This document shows positions 54,419 to 63,759 of a stretch of 64,000 nucleotides of DNA, in pieces. Source of the DNA: Thorsellia kenyensis (lineage in GTDB: Bacteria; Pseudomonadota; Gammaproteobacteria; Enterobacterales; Thorselliaceae); assembly GCF_042432445.1 (NCBI RefSeq), contig NZ_JBHLXE010000084.1, positions 18,737-82,736 on the forward strand, read 5' to 3'. The position numbers and the translations under genes are program-made. The notes below the pieces were generated by a model. That model saw only the letters and a list, made by a program, of their open reading frames with translations. It ran no database searches and was not told where the DNA came from. The first letter of the stretch is position 1. Each line of letters begins with the position of its first letter.

Positions 54419-55290
54419 ATTATTTAATCTAAAAGTCACAATTATTATACTATAAACAACAGTGAAGACTGAAAATAGCCTATAATTGAAGTCGTTGAAA
54501 AACTTTAAAATAGTGACTAATTGTAATAAAATGATTATAGGTGAACCATTGAATGGTTAACTACATCCGAGAATTTTTTCTTATTCTAATTACTTGTCTT
54601 TATCACTTATCTCCATTATTTATACATTTACGTATAGTTTCATAAAAAACTTTCCAACACTTACATCCAAAATCATTTCTCATCGTAGTTTAGAGTTTTA
54701 TAAATAGTTAATGCTAAAAATATAAAATCATGTTCTTAATATATGATTGATGGAAGACAGAACAATGGGCTTATTGACTGCTTTTTAATGAAATAAGTTC
54801 AGGTTTAACTTTCCTAAAATCTTATGGTTAAATAACTATCGGCATGTCGATTGATATTTGTAAAATGCAAAAACCCTCATACTCTAATGAAATCTATTGG
54901 TAATATTGTTAAAATAGTCATTTTAAATAGGTAATTAACTTTTCTATCAATGAATTACTTAACATTGCAGCTTGTATCCTGATGGCCTTACAGTGGACAT
55001 TAAACATTAATTAAACCTGCATCTTAATTTCTTTAAGGTATAGAATAAAAATATGTAAGCGTTAAAGTGTCTATATCAATAAGCAAAATATCAATGCGAA
55101 CTCTCATACGTTTTTAGTACTTCAATAAAATTATCTAAATCAAAAAACAAGTGTTAACTTCGATTAAGCTGTACCTTAAATTCAAGATATGGTTACACAT
55201 CATGTGAATGTTAGAATGCTAATATGTCTGTGCTATTCAAAAACCAGTTACAAGAAGGAAAACACTTAAAGATATGCCCTTAAAACCATA
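54419..55290. other. Gene-free stretch upstream of trpE
   Basis: About 870 AT-rich bases with no intact ORF, hairpin with U-run or recognisable relic. Confidence 0.45.
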
Positions 55291-55440
55291 TCGTTACCCA
55301 CAAGATCACGAGTTTCTATTTTATGGGTAAGATTCTGTTTTTAAATGACTTAAAACACTGAAAATGGTATTCAGGCATTTAAATAAAGCAAAAGATAGGT
55401 TAGTAATGCAATATAAAAAGACTTTTTTAGTAAAAAATTA
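55291..55440 (+). repeat. Diverged direct repeat, left copy
   Basis: Aligns over its length with 58904-59063 in the same orientation. Shared blocks include TGTTTTTAAATG, AAATGGTATT, AGGCA, TTAAAT, AGTAAT and TTTTAGT, in the same order and spacing, roughly 70% identical by eye. The two copies bracket the type VI effector/immunity island. Origin (IS end, REP-like element or decayed gene) unknown. Confidence 0.6.
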
Positions 55441-56220
55441 ACCTCATATCCATAAAAAATGTTAAATCTATCAGCACAATAACACTTGCGGGTAAGGATA
55501 TGCATTAAAATCTGTATAATATTTGGCGTCAAAATTTATCGCATATTAAGAGTGCGGAAAATAGCCAAATATCTATACATTTAGATAGCCATTAAAAAGT
55601 GATTCTGAAGTGATAAATAAACAGCAGGATTGGCTGTAAATTAAATGCTATAGCGATATTTATAAACCCTCTCGATTGAAATTGCGAAAATAACCATTGG
55701 CAAACTATCTGGGGGTGTCCGTAGATAGATGCTAACGAATAATATAACATCCGTTTCTGGTCTTAGACACTGTTTTAAAGCCTTTCATTAAAACAGTTAA
55801 CCGCAAATCTAGCAAGTTCCGTTATTGCTGATAAAATTGAAACATCCAAATGATTATTATTAACGATAGTTAAACAGCTTGAAGTCTCTATCTCGTCACT
55901 TTAAATAAATATTTGAATTGACCTATTTAGATGTATAAAATACATTATCTGCATCCAAGCAGCTGATTTACATATATTGTATTTACTTAAGTAACAAAGG
56001 ATAACTCTCTTTCATTATGACTAAAAAATAACCTTATTATGCATATTAAGGTTGGCGATTGAGTGAATCGCAGCGTTATTCATTAACCGCACATCAATCA
56101 CTTAATAAGAGAGGTGTGAGTACTTTTCAACTAACCGTGCAAGACTTAGGATTCATTAACGTACTCTCTAAGTGATGAGGCTTTTCCTTGCATAATATAT
56201 CACGATATCTAAATACCCTG
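55441..56220. other. Decayed stretch upstream of the effector relic
   Basis: No intact ORF. Between 56055 and 56185 one frame reads GWRLSESQRYSLTAHQSLNKRGVSTFQL before stopping, which suggests gene debris (a helix-turn-helix like that of IS30 transposases is one reading), but not enough to name. The 5' part of the Tae4-like effector may also once have lain here. Confidence 0.35.
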
Positions 56221-56333
56221 CTATTTTTGAAGCTACTGATCATGCAACATTATGGACGGGTAATGGTGTTATAAGAGATTATCACTGTATCCGTGATAAT
56301 ACACATACAGTCTATCTTTGGGAGTTAAAATAA
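56221..56333 (+). pseudogene. C-terminal relic of a Tae4-like type VI amidase effector
   Basis: The frame ending at the TAA 56331-56333 reads KYPAIFEATDHATLWTGNGV followed by IRDYHCIRDNTHTVYLWELK. This matches the end of Tae4-type peptidoglycan amidases, where GHVTLWNG contains the catalytic histidine and the protein closes with a short LW.L strand. Upstream the frame hits a stop near 56192, and the catalytic-cysteine half cannot be found, so only about 35-45 residues remain. The stop codon overlaps the ATG of the next gene as TAATG, the layout of a coupled effector-immunity pair. Family call is from pattern only. Confidence 0.55.
56278..56300 (+). repeat. 8-bp inverted repeat in the effector relic
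   Basis: ATTATCAC and GTGATAAT flank a 7-base loop 33 bases before the immunity gene start. May form an mRNA hairpin; may be coincidental within former coding sequence. Confidence 0.35.
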
Positions 56334-56755
56334 TGAAAAATATACTTATCGTTTTGTTGTTTGGATTTTACTCATTGGCTATAAGTGCAAATTTTGATGA
56401 AAAACTCACTATTGATAATTTGGTTGATGAATATAAAACTTATTCTCTCGCTTATTGTATTGAAGAAAACTATAAAAAAATGGGCATAGATTTTAAGCAA
56501 CTGCCATACAAAGATATTACATTAGGATTTATTGATACTGATATGGGGGTAGGTTTTGGTTTTAATACTCAACCCACCAATGTACTAGATGAGTATATTG
56601 AGATGAAGACAGGGCACTTTTATCAACCTGCTCATAAAGAGGGGGATATGTCATCAGTGAATTTAGTTATCTATCATTGTGCACATTTTTATGAGTCTCA
56701 GGAACTCAAGGACTTTCTTAAAAAACAGATTCCACTGCGTATGCAGAAGAACTGA
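56333..56755 (+). CDS. Tai4-like type VI amidase immunity protein (orphan)
   Basis: 140 residues, with a cleavable signal peptide MKNILIVLLFGFYSLAISA; periplasmic, as expected for protection against a peptidoglycan amidase. Pattern of the Tai4 group: VDEYKTYSLAYCIEENYKKM (Tyr-x3-Cys helix) and a C-terminal NLVIYHCAHFYESQELKDFLKK, the two cysteines being spaced like a disulfide pair. GGGAG precedes the ATG at 56333; a TTG at 56318 is less likely. The gene is intact although the effector before it is only a stub. Immunity function is inferred from family resemblance and from the overlapping effector tail. Confidence 0.6.
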   Translation: MKNILIVLLFGFYSLAISANFDEKLTIDNLVDEYKTYSLAYCIEENYKKMGIDFKQLPYKDITLGFIDTDMGVGFGFNTQPTNVLDEYIEMKTGHFYQPAHKEGDMSSVNLVIYHCAHFYESQELKDFLKKQIPLRMQKN

Positions 56756-57608
56756 GAAGATGATGGGCATTGAAAGGTAAGGGGATTATAACCGCCCCCT
56801 GTAAATACATAATTTACAGCCCAACAACGCACAAATTCAAAGCCTCTGCATAACAATCATCATATGCGTGGTTGTATCTACTATCCATTGCATTTTTGTT
56901 TTTTGTTGGCTAAAGGTGGTTGGTTTAATAGAACAATGTTTAAATTATAGCTCATTTATGAAACAATCGTATTGGGACATATCAAAGATAATCATGAAAA
57001 ATAAATACTAAAACTAAAATTAGTCAATGCTGATAGTTAATGGCTGTAGATGGTTGCTCATTAATGTGTTTTTTTTTGCTTTTTCCAACACTTTCATCTT
57101 TTTTATGATGTCGTTTTTTATGGACTTGTTATTTTGGGTTGGTGTCCTGGTGGCTGTTATATAGCCTTACGGCTATATAACAGGTTTTGGTTTTTTATAC
57201 GTGATCTATTTTGGTATCACTCTGTGCATTGCCGCTAACATGAGGGGGCTACACTAGCAGCCGTTTTTTTACTTTGCAGTTGGTAGAATTTACTTTTTGT
57301 TTGATAACTTCACACTCCTCATTCTAAGTAAGACAATAAAAAATTAACAGCATAGATTATAAAATTTTGTGACAATTGGCTTGACATCTACCGGTAGTTT
57401 ATTTTTATTTATGACACTTTATTTTTGTTCAGAGAAATATATATTCTTTTATCTTTTTGAATGGTCAAAAAGAGGATAATCATTCAGAATTTCAGGTTAG
57501 ATAGAAGTTTTATACTTGATGAAAGAGAGTTTCTTCATAGATATAAAATTTCAAAGACTTAAAAAAACATTCTGCTGTTATCAATAAATTGCAGAAATTT
57601 CATGAAAA
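56756..57608. other. Gene-free stretch between the immunity and Sel1 genes
   Basis: Contains the terminator at 57154 and a second possible one at 57247-57270 (GGCT/AGCC then seven T). At 57381 a TTGACA box is followed at once by the palindrome CTACCGGTAG (57388-57397). No ORF with a ribosome binding site. Converging genes flank it. Confidence 0.5.
57154..57196 (+). terminator. Strong rho-independent terminator
   Basis: CTGTTATATAGCC (57154-57166) and GGCTATATAACAG (57171-57183) form a perfect 13-bp stem with a TTAC loop, followed by GTTTTGGTTTTTT. It lies 400 bases after the immunity gene and would end rightward transcription from it. Confidence 0.85.
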
Positions 57609-58595
57609 TTATAATGTTTTATCATATTCAAAGGTTCCATCCCATTTTGGTAATTCATTTGGTGGTAAAGGCACTATTTTATTTATGTCTGGAAATTTAA
57701 AATTTGCATCGCTATTAAGTTTATTTTTAATCGATTTATATCGATTCAACCTTTCAACATCTATTGTGTCTTGACCTAAATAGAATGCGTCTTTAGGATC
57801 CGTAATACTGAATCCATAAATTAAAGCTCTTATCGAAGCTTCATCTCCATGACGAGCACCAATTTGGTATGCTTTTATGGATTCATCATAATTTTTATCT
57901 TCTGAATAGAGATATCCAAGTCTTCCTGCCGCTTCCTGATGACCCTGAACAGCTGCACACTCAAGCATGGATTTACCAATTTCAGGTCTATAAGCAGGGT
58001 TTTGTATTCCTTGTAAGTCATAAGTTATAAGTCTAAGAGAACTAAAAATATCTCCTAGCATAGCTTGTGCTTCTTTATTACCTAAATCAGCTGCCCGTCT
58101 GTAAAATTTTAATCCTTTGATTTCATCTTGTTCAACCATAAAACCAGTACTTAAAAAATAGCCCATCTGATAGTAGCCACTACCAATATCTAATTTTATT
58201 AGTTGTTCTACCCAATATAACGCTTCTTCACTGTGTGTCATGCCTGCATTTGGCGTACCTAAACCATCAACTAGCATGTTTTGTAAATTGATCATTGCTT
58301 TAACGTGACCTAGTTTTGCTGCTTTACGATAACCAGCTACAAGAGTTTCGTCTGCTTTTGATGAATATTGATGTTCTATTTGTAAAGCTCGCATTTCTTT
58401 AAATATCGTTTCAGATTCTGAGGTAAAAGAAGGCAAACTATCTACTTCATATGTGCAGCTAAATTGAAGATTATTTTCATCAGTAGCTAAGATACTTTCG
58501 ATTGCTTGTTTAGCATCACCAAAAGATTTTTTTGAACAAATTATTGTGAATATTAATAATAATGAAAAAAAAATGTTATTTTTAAATTGTTTCAT
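57609..58595 (-). CDS. Exported Sel1-repeat protein with DUF6396-type C-terminus
   Basis: 328 residues. N-terminal signal peptide NNIFFSLLLIFTIICSKKSFG; several Sel1-like repeats (YRKAAKLGHVKAMINLQNML, LKFYRRAADLGNKEAQAMLGDIF, SMLECAAVQGHQEAAGRLGYLY, IKAYQIGARHGDEASIRALIYGF). The C-terminal block DVERLNRYKSIKNKL..DANFKFPDINKIVPLPPNELPKWDGTF is typical of DUF6396. In proteobacteria such Sel1/DUF6396 proteins are often found beside type VI effectors and are thought to be immunity or adaptor proteins; here no effector is adjacent. Converges with the Tai4-like gene inside the same repeat-bounded island. Confidence 0.75.
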   Translation of the reverse strand: MKQFKNNIFFSLLLIFTIICSKKSFGDAKQAIESILATDENNLQFSCTYEVDSLPSFTSESETIFKEMRALQIEHQYSSKADETLVAGYRKAAKLGHVKAMINLQNMLVDGLGTPNAGMTHSEEALYWVEQLIKLDIGSGYYQMGYFLSTGFMVEQDEIKGLKFYRRAADLGNKEAQAMLGDIFSSLRLITYDLQGIQNPAYRPEIGKSMLECAAVQGHQEAAGRLGYLYSEDKNYDESIKAYQIGARHGDEASIRALIYGFSITDPKDAFYLGQDTIDVERLNRYKSIKNKLNSDANFKFPDINKIVPLPPNELPKWDGTFEYDKTL

Positions 58596-58783
58596 AGTGC
58601 TAGCTTATCCACTTACCCAAGTTTTATTCTCACCTAAAATATAATTATCCGTAATAGGTCGATTTATTGATTTTGAATGTATCGTTATTTTTTATATAGC
58701 TATGTCAAAGATAATTGATAATATCTTTTGTTAGATCAGTCTGTGAAATTTATTGTACAACATTTGCAGAGTAAGCAAAAAAT

Positions 58784-58829
58784 ACCACACTAGCACACTA
58801 CCAAACTACCACACTACCACCCACACACT
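58784..58829. repeat. Imperfect 8-bp minisatellite
   Basis: Units ACCACACT, AGCACACT, ACCAAACT, ACCACACT and a degenerate longer end. It lies 190 bases upstream of the Sel1 gene start (leftward) and is strongly strand-biased (no G except one). Confidence 0.75.
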
Positions 58830-58903
58830 AAAAGTGAATATTGCTAAAAAATTAATTCAGCATAACATGTTATGTATGTAAAGCAACCAGCTAACCAGCA
58901 GGT

Positions 58904-59063
58904 TAAAGCCATATCCTTACTCAGAAGTTCACTTGTTTTTACATTTAACTTAAGTCATTGTTTTTAAATGTCTAGTGATAACAAAATGGTATTAAGGCAA
59001 TTAAATTAAGAAAAAAGTCTGGTCAGTAATACTATGTAGGAAGGCTATTTTAGTGCAAAAATT
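58904..59063 (+). repeat. Diverged direct repeat, right copy
   Basis: Partner of 55291-55440. Starts TTAAAGCCATATCCTTACTC and runs to TTTTAGTGCAAAAATT. Neither copy contains an ORF. Confidence 0.6.
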
Positions 59064-59682
59064 AATCATGCATTCATAATAAATCTTCAATATATTTCGA
59101 AAATGATGCTTATGGGTGAGGGTTAAAGCTGATTAAGGTAAAAATAGGAATTGTTATGTTTTTTTATTTATCCTGCACAACAAAGCCATTTCAGCCAACA
59201 TGACTATTTGTTAATTTTTTGTATTTCCTCTTCTGTTAATTCTGATTATAAGAAAAACTCTTTATTTTTCAATGTTAATAGTATTTTAATCTTCTAATCG
59301 CAATCTATTGATAAAAGAAAGCCTTATGCTGAGATAACTTCAATTTTTAGAAACAAAAATTATCCTGATCTATATTCAGTAGGAGAGTACTAATTAAGAA
59401 ATCTGGGTATTAAAATCTATTAAGTAAAACTCAAAAAACTTAAAATTACTTTCAAAAGAAGTTAATCAAAAAATATAAACTTATATGCTTTAGTAGCAAT
59501 AATACTTCTTTTGTACCCTTTTAACGCAGTGCTTAAAAAAAAGTTTTATTTAGTGTAAACTGGCAATCAAACTTAATTAAATAAATGAAATGGGCTAAAT
59601 ATTTTTGCTAAATCTACTGATTTAAAATAGTCTATAAGATATGAATTCATATTTTAAAACCCAAGGCCCCAAGGAGGGATAA
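59064..59682. other. Intergenic region before relA
   Basis: No ORF. Presumably contains the relA promoter; boxes not placed. No RNA gene recognised. Confidence 0.45.
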
Positions 59683-62004
59683 ATGGTTGCAATACGCAAA
59701 ATACATTTGAGTGCTAGTGGCGATTTAGATATTCAAAGTTGGTTTGATTCTTTATCTCTTTCAAATAAGGACGCTTCTTTACATCTATCAGAAATTTGGT
59801 TTTTTCTATTATCTCTAGTACAACCAAAATTTAAGTTGAACTTTGCTCCGGAAGCATTATCGGATACTTCAATTTTGTATGATCAATCCCCATCTAAGCA
59901 TCTTCTCCATCAATTGCTAATACTTAGAGGCTTAGAAATGGTTGAAATCCTTGCATCTTTAAATATGGACAAGGAAACTCTTGGGGCATCATTACTTTTC
60001 CCTTGGTTACAAGAAAAAGAGATATCTCCAGAGGCCATCGAAGAAAAATTTGGTCACAAAACTTTGCAACTCATCAATGGCGTGATTCAGATGAACAATA
60101 TAAGGTTGCTTAAATCTGCTGAAATAGATCGAATGAAAAGTGCTCAAATTGATAATATGCGAAAAATGCTGCTATCGATGGTGGAAGATTTTAGATGTGT
60201 CGTAATTGCTTTAGCAGATAGAATTGTTCATTTGCGTGAGGTAAAAGATGCCCCTGAAGATGAGAGGGTACTGGCTGCTAAAGAGTGTAGTTCTATTTAT
60301 GCACCTTTAGCCAATAGACTTGGTATTGGACAGTTAAAATGGGAATTAGAAGACTATTGCTTTCGATACTTACAACCTGCTAAATATAAACAGATAGCAT
60401 CTTTGCTCCATGAAAGACGATTAGATAGAGAAGAGTACATAAAAGAATTTGTACTAAAACTTCATGCAGCAATGGTAAGTGAAAATATTAAAGCTGAAAT
60501 TTATGGCCGTCCTAAGCACATCTATAGTATATGGAGAAAAATGCAGAAAAAACATGTGGATTTTGATGAGCTGTATGATGTTAGAGCGATTAGAATAGTT
60601 GTTGAGAGATTACAAGATTGTTATGCGGCATTAGGGGTAGTGCATACTCAATTTAAGCATTTACCTAAAGAATTTGATGACTATATTGCTAATCCAAAGC
60701 CTAATGGTTACCAATCAATTCATACAGTGGTACTAGGACCTGGCGGAAAAACATTAGAAATCCAAATAAGAACACGCCAGATGCATGAGGATGCTGAATT
60801 AGGTGTCGCAGCGCATTGGAAATATAAAGAGGGAGGCGGTTCAGCCCCAAAATCATCATTAGAAGAAAGAATCGATTGGTTACGCAAATTGCTTAACTGG
60901 CAAGAAGAGATGGTTGATACAGGGGATATGCTAGAAGAAGTAAGAAGCCAAGTTTTCGATGACAGAGTTTATGTTTTTACCCCTAAGGGTGATGTTATCG
61001 ATTTGCCAGCAGGTTCGACCCCTTTGGATTTTGCTTATCATATACATAGTGATATAGGCCATCGCTGTATAGGTGCTAAAGTTGCCGGTCGAATTGTTCC
61101 TTTTACTTATCAATTACAGATGGGCGATCAAATTGATATCATTACTCAAAAAAATCCTAACCCAAGTAGAGATTGGTTAAATCCACATTTAGGATATATT
61201 ACAACCTCTAGAGGCAGATCAAAAGTACAAAACTGGTTTAGAAAACAAGAAAAAGATAAAAATATTTTGTTGGGCAAACAAATTTTAGAGAATGAGTTAC
61301 AACATTTGTCCTTAACGTTACGTGAGGTTGAAAAATCACTACTTAAAAAGTATAACTCCCCAAGTATGGATGAGTTTCTGGCGAGCCTTGGTGCTGGCGA
61401 TGTTCGTTTGCAGCAAATGATAAATTTTATACAAAATCAATTTATAAAAGTTACAGCAAAAGAAGAGGATGAAGCAGCACTTAAAATTATTAACGAAACG
61501 GTTAACCAGAATAAGGCAAAATCAGAACCCAACAATGCAAAAAATAGTGGTTTGAATTCTGGTAGAGTAGTTATCGAAAATGTGGGTAATTTGCTTCACC
61601 ATCTCGCAGGGTGTTGCCAACCTATCATCGGTGACTCTATCAGTGGGTTTATTACTCAGGGAAGAGGAATTTCAATTCATCGAACCGATTGTAATCAATT
61701 AGCTGAACTGCAATCTGTTCATCCTGAAAGGATTGTTGAAGCCAAATGGGGGGAAAGCTACTCCAGCGGACATAAATTAACCCTAAGAATATCCGCCTAT
61801 GATAGGAGTGGTCTATTAAGAGACATAACAACTATTTTAGCGAATGAAAAAATAAATGTATTTAATTTTAAAAGCCATAGTGACTTAAAAACTCAAACTG
61901 CAACGATTGATATGCAAATTGAAATTTATAACTTAGATGTGTTATCAAGGGCAACAAATAAAATTAAACAAATTAATGATGTAATTGAAGTTAAAAGGCT
62001 ATAG
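59683..62004 (+). CDS. relA: (p)ppGpp synthetase RelA
   Basis: Ribosome-bound stringent-response enzyme making pppGpp from GTP and ATP when uncharged tRNA enters the A site. 773 residues (E. coli 744, the extra length near residues 60-75 and 600-625). Starts MVAIRKIHL like MVAVR of RelA. The N-terminal hydrolase domain is degenerate (LLFPWLQ where SpoT has the HD motif), so it is RelA and not SpoT. Synthetase blocks GRPKHIYSIWRKMQKK, FDELYDVRAIRI and NPKPNGYQSIHTVVLGPGG; TGS domain VYVFTPKGDVIDLPAGSTPLDFAYHIHSD; conserved Cys in HHLAGCCQPI; C-terminal ACT domain. AAGGAGG before the ATG is a near-perfect ribosome binding site. Confidence 0.98.
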   Translation: MVAIRKIHLSASGDLDIQSWFDSLSLSNKDASLHLSEIWFFLLSLVQPKFKLNFAPEALSDTSILYDQSPSKHLLHQLLILRGLEMVEILASLNMDKETLGASLLFPWLQEKEISPEAIEEKFGHKTLQLINGVIQMNNIRLLKSAEIDRMKSAQIDNMRKMLLSMVEDFRCVVIALADRIVHLREVKDAPEDERVLAAKECSSIYAPLANRLGIGQLKWELEDYCFRYLQPAKYKQIASLLHERRLDREEYIKEFVLKLHAAMVSENIKAEIYGRPKHIYSIWRKMQKKHVDFDELYDVRAIRIVVERLQDCYAALGVVHTQFKHLPKEFDDYIANPKPNGYQSIHTVVLGPGGKTLEIQIRTRQMHEDAELGVAAHWKYKEGGGSAPKSSLEERIDWLRKLLNWQEEMVDTGDMLEEVRSQVFDDRVYVFTPKGDVIDLPAGSTPLDFAYHIHSDIGHRCIGAKVAGRIVPFTYQLQMGDQIDIITQKNPNPSRDWLNPHLGYITTSRGRSKVQNWFRKQEKDKNILLGKQILENELQHLSLTLREVEKSLLKKYNSPSMDEFLASLGAGDVRLQQMINFIQNQFIKVTAKEEDEAALKIINETVNQNKAKSEPNNAKNSGLNSGRVVIENVGNLLHHLAGCCQPIIGDSISGFITQGRGISIHRTDCNQLAELQSVHPERIVEAKWGESYSSGHKLTLRISAYDRSGLLRDITTILANEKINVFNFKSHSDLKTQTATIDMQIEIYNLDVLSRATNKIKQINDVIEVKRL

Positions 62005-62094
62005 TACACTGAGCTTAAAACTACACAGAAGAGTATCATCACATTTAAAATTCAGCGCATGATATAAGTGATTTATTCATGCGCAGGATAATAA

Positions 62095-62418
62095 CTAAAG
62101 AACGTCAGGAATATCAGCAAGTAATTCTTGCAACTCACCTTTTTGATACATTTCCACAAGAATATCACAGCCACCAACTAATTCGCCTTTTACCCATAAT
62201 TGAGGGAAAGTTGGCCAGTTAGCATATTTTGGTAATTCCGACCTGATATCTGGGTGCTGTAAAATATCAACGTAAGCGAAAGGCTTTTTACAAGCACTTA
62301 AGACTTGTACTGCATGGGCTGAAAACCCACAACTGGGGAATTGAGGAGAACCTTTCATGTAAAGAATAACTTGGTTTTCGGTGATTTGTTGTTTAATTTT
62401 TTCAATGATTTCAGACAT
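62095..62418 (-). CDS. grxD: Monothiol glutaredoxin Grx4
   Basis: Binds and transfers [2Fe-2S] clusters, often with BolA partners. 107 residues. CGFS active site in GSPQFPSCGFSAHAVQVL, then YVDILQHPDIRSELPKYANWPTFPQLWVKGELVGGCDI with the glutathione-binding TFPQ and GGCD. Almost identical to E. coli Grx4 over this region. Converges with relA across a 90-base gap. No neighbour explains its regulation. Confidence 0.97.
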   Translation of the reverse strand: MSEIIEKIKQQITENQVILYMKGSPQFPSCGFSAHAVQVLSACKKPFAYVDILQHPDIRSELPKYANWPTFPQLWVKGELVGGCDILVEMYQKGELQELLADIPDVL

Positions 62419-62713
62419 GTATTTTCCTGTTGTTGCTTTATGGTTTAAGAATGTAAAGAAAGATAATTACTAACATTTTAGCCGTTTTATAATGGCAGTA
62501 ATTAAAATTGTAACTTAAATATCTGTTAAACAAAAGGGATAATTAGCTATTATTATGAATAGGCTTAAAACAAATAAAGTATATTAATTTTTTGAGTAAA
62601 TATTTTTAGATGTTAAATAATCAAATCTTAAGGTAAATTTAAAAATATCTTGAAATTTAGAACTAATTTATTAATAATGTCTCATTGAAAGTAATTTAAA
62701 ATATTCATTAGAG
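62419..62713. other. Divergent intergenic region between grxD and hns
   Basis: AT-rich, about 300 bases; should contain both promoters. No confident boxes. The palindrome at 62714 follows. Confidence 0.45.
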
Positions 62714-62749
62714 TTAACTATAACTTTTAAATTTAAAAGTTATAGTTAA
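62714..62749. repeat. Perfect 36-bp palindrome upstream of hns
   Basis: Left half TTAACTATAACTTTTAAA, right half its exact complement, no spacer. It ends 36 bases before the hns start, and part of the sequence (TTTAAAAGT, GTTAAATTTAAAAGTGAG) is repeated between it and the gene. A similar half-site, AATTTAAAGTTATAGTTAAT, occurs at 63409-63428. Confidence 0.9.
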
Positions 62750-62785
62750 GTTAAAAGTAAAGTTAAATTTAAAAGTGAGATGATG

Positions 62786-63199
62786 ATGAGTGAAACATTA
62801 AAAAGTTTAAATAATATTCGTAGTCTCAGAGCGCAAGCAAGAGAATGTTCCTTAGAAACCTTAGAAGAAATTCTAGAAAAATTTCAAGTTATTGTGGAAG
62901 AAAAAAGAGAATATGAGGCTTTGATTAAAGCTGTGGAAATTGAAAGAGAGAATAAGAAGAGAAAACTTCTAGATATTATTACGAAAGAAGGATTTGACCC
63001 CGCAGATTTATTAGATTTGACTATTGATAATCCAAAGCAAGCACGTAAATCATCTAAAAGAGAGCCGAGACCTGCAAAGTATCAATATGAATTAGTATCA
63101 GGTAAAATCAAAACTTGGACAGGTCAAGGTCGAATGCCTAGCCCAATTAAAGATGCTATTGAAAATGAAGGTAAGAAATTAAGTGATTTCTTAATTTAA
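62786..63199 (+). CDS. hns: Nucleoid-associated silencer H-NS
   Basis: Binds curved AT-rich DNA and silences acquired genes. 137 residues from the third of three consecutive ATG codons, which has the best spacing from AGTGAG and gives the canonical MSETLKSLNNIRSLRAQARECSLETLEEILEKF start. N-terminal oligomerisation coiled coil (1-65), linker with basic KQARKSSKREPRPAKY, and C-terminal DNA-binding domain with the AT-hook-like core TWTGQGRMP and IKDAIENEGKKLSDFLI. Closely resembles enterobacterial H-NS rather than the Pseudomonas MvaT type. Monocistronic, with a hairpin 90 bases downstream. Confidence 0.95.
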   Translation: MSETLKSLNNIRSLRAQARECSLETLEEILEKFQVIVEEKREYEALIKAVEIERENKKRKLLDIITKEGFDPADLLDLTIDNPKQARKSSKREPRPAKYQYELVSGKIKTWTGQGRMPSPIKDAIENEGKKLSDFLI

Positions 63200-63291
63200 A
63201 AGTGTGATCAGTATAATTAAATTTTTGTAATTTAAGTTTTAATAATTGCATGGTTCTATTAATTTAAATATGTGTTAAATTTCCGTCTTTT

Positions 63292-63327
63292 ATTTCTACA
63301 TTAATCCCAATTGATTAATGTAGAAAT
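63292..63327. terminator. 14-bp hairpin after hns
   Basis: ATTTCTACATTAAT (63292-63305) and ATTAATGTAGAAAT (63314-63327) form a perfect 14-bp stem with an 8-base loop. No U-run follows, but its place 90 bases after the hns stop suits a terminator. Confidence 0.6.
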
Positions 63328-63759
63328 ACGTCAAGTATATTTAATATTTACTCCATAAATGTTTTAATTTTGTACATATTATCAAATAAAAAAGTCATCT
63401 ATTACTCTAATTTAAAGTTATAGTTAATTATCTTGGTTAGTACATAGATTTTATATTACCAGTTATGCGTGTTTCAAGTAACTTGCAAATGGATTGAATA
63501 TAATAAAGTTTTATATTTTGATAATTTACGATAAAAGCAACTGAGTAAATTAAGTAAGCTAAAAAAAAGATTTAAGAATATAAATTAAATATACTAAAAT
63601 AGAATTATAAAAAACATTAGTGCAACATTTAGTAATAGAAATTAAATTATGATTGTTTTGCCGATTAATTTGTGTTTTTTTTATTTACCCCTCGAATAAA
63701 ATTAGAACTGTACAAGCCCGGATGGCTTTAAAATTTCAGTTTTATAAACAAAGTCCCCT
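63328..63759. other. Gene-free stretch after hns
   Basis: Very AT-rich, no ORF. Includes at 63409-63428 a half copy of the hns upstream palindrome. Confidence 0.45.

Noticed and set aside
56055..56185. Possible IS30 helix-turn-helix fragment upstream of the Tae4 relic
   Set aside because: Single short motif (RLSESQRYSLTAHQ) without the rest of a transposase; other readings equally likely.
58784..58829. CRISPR array
   Set aside because: Units are 8 bp and contiguous, with no spacers; it is a minisatellite.
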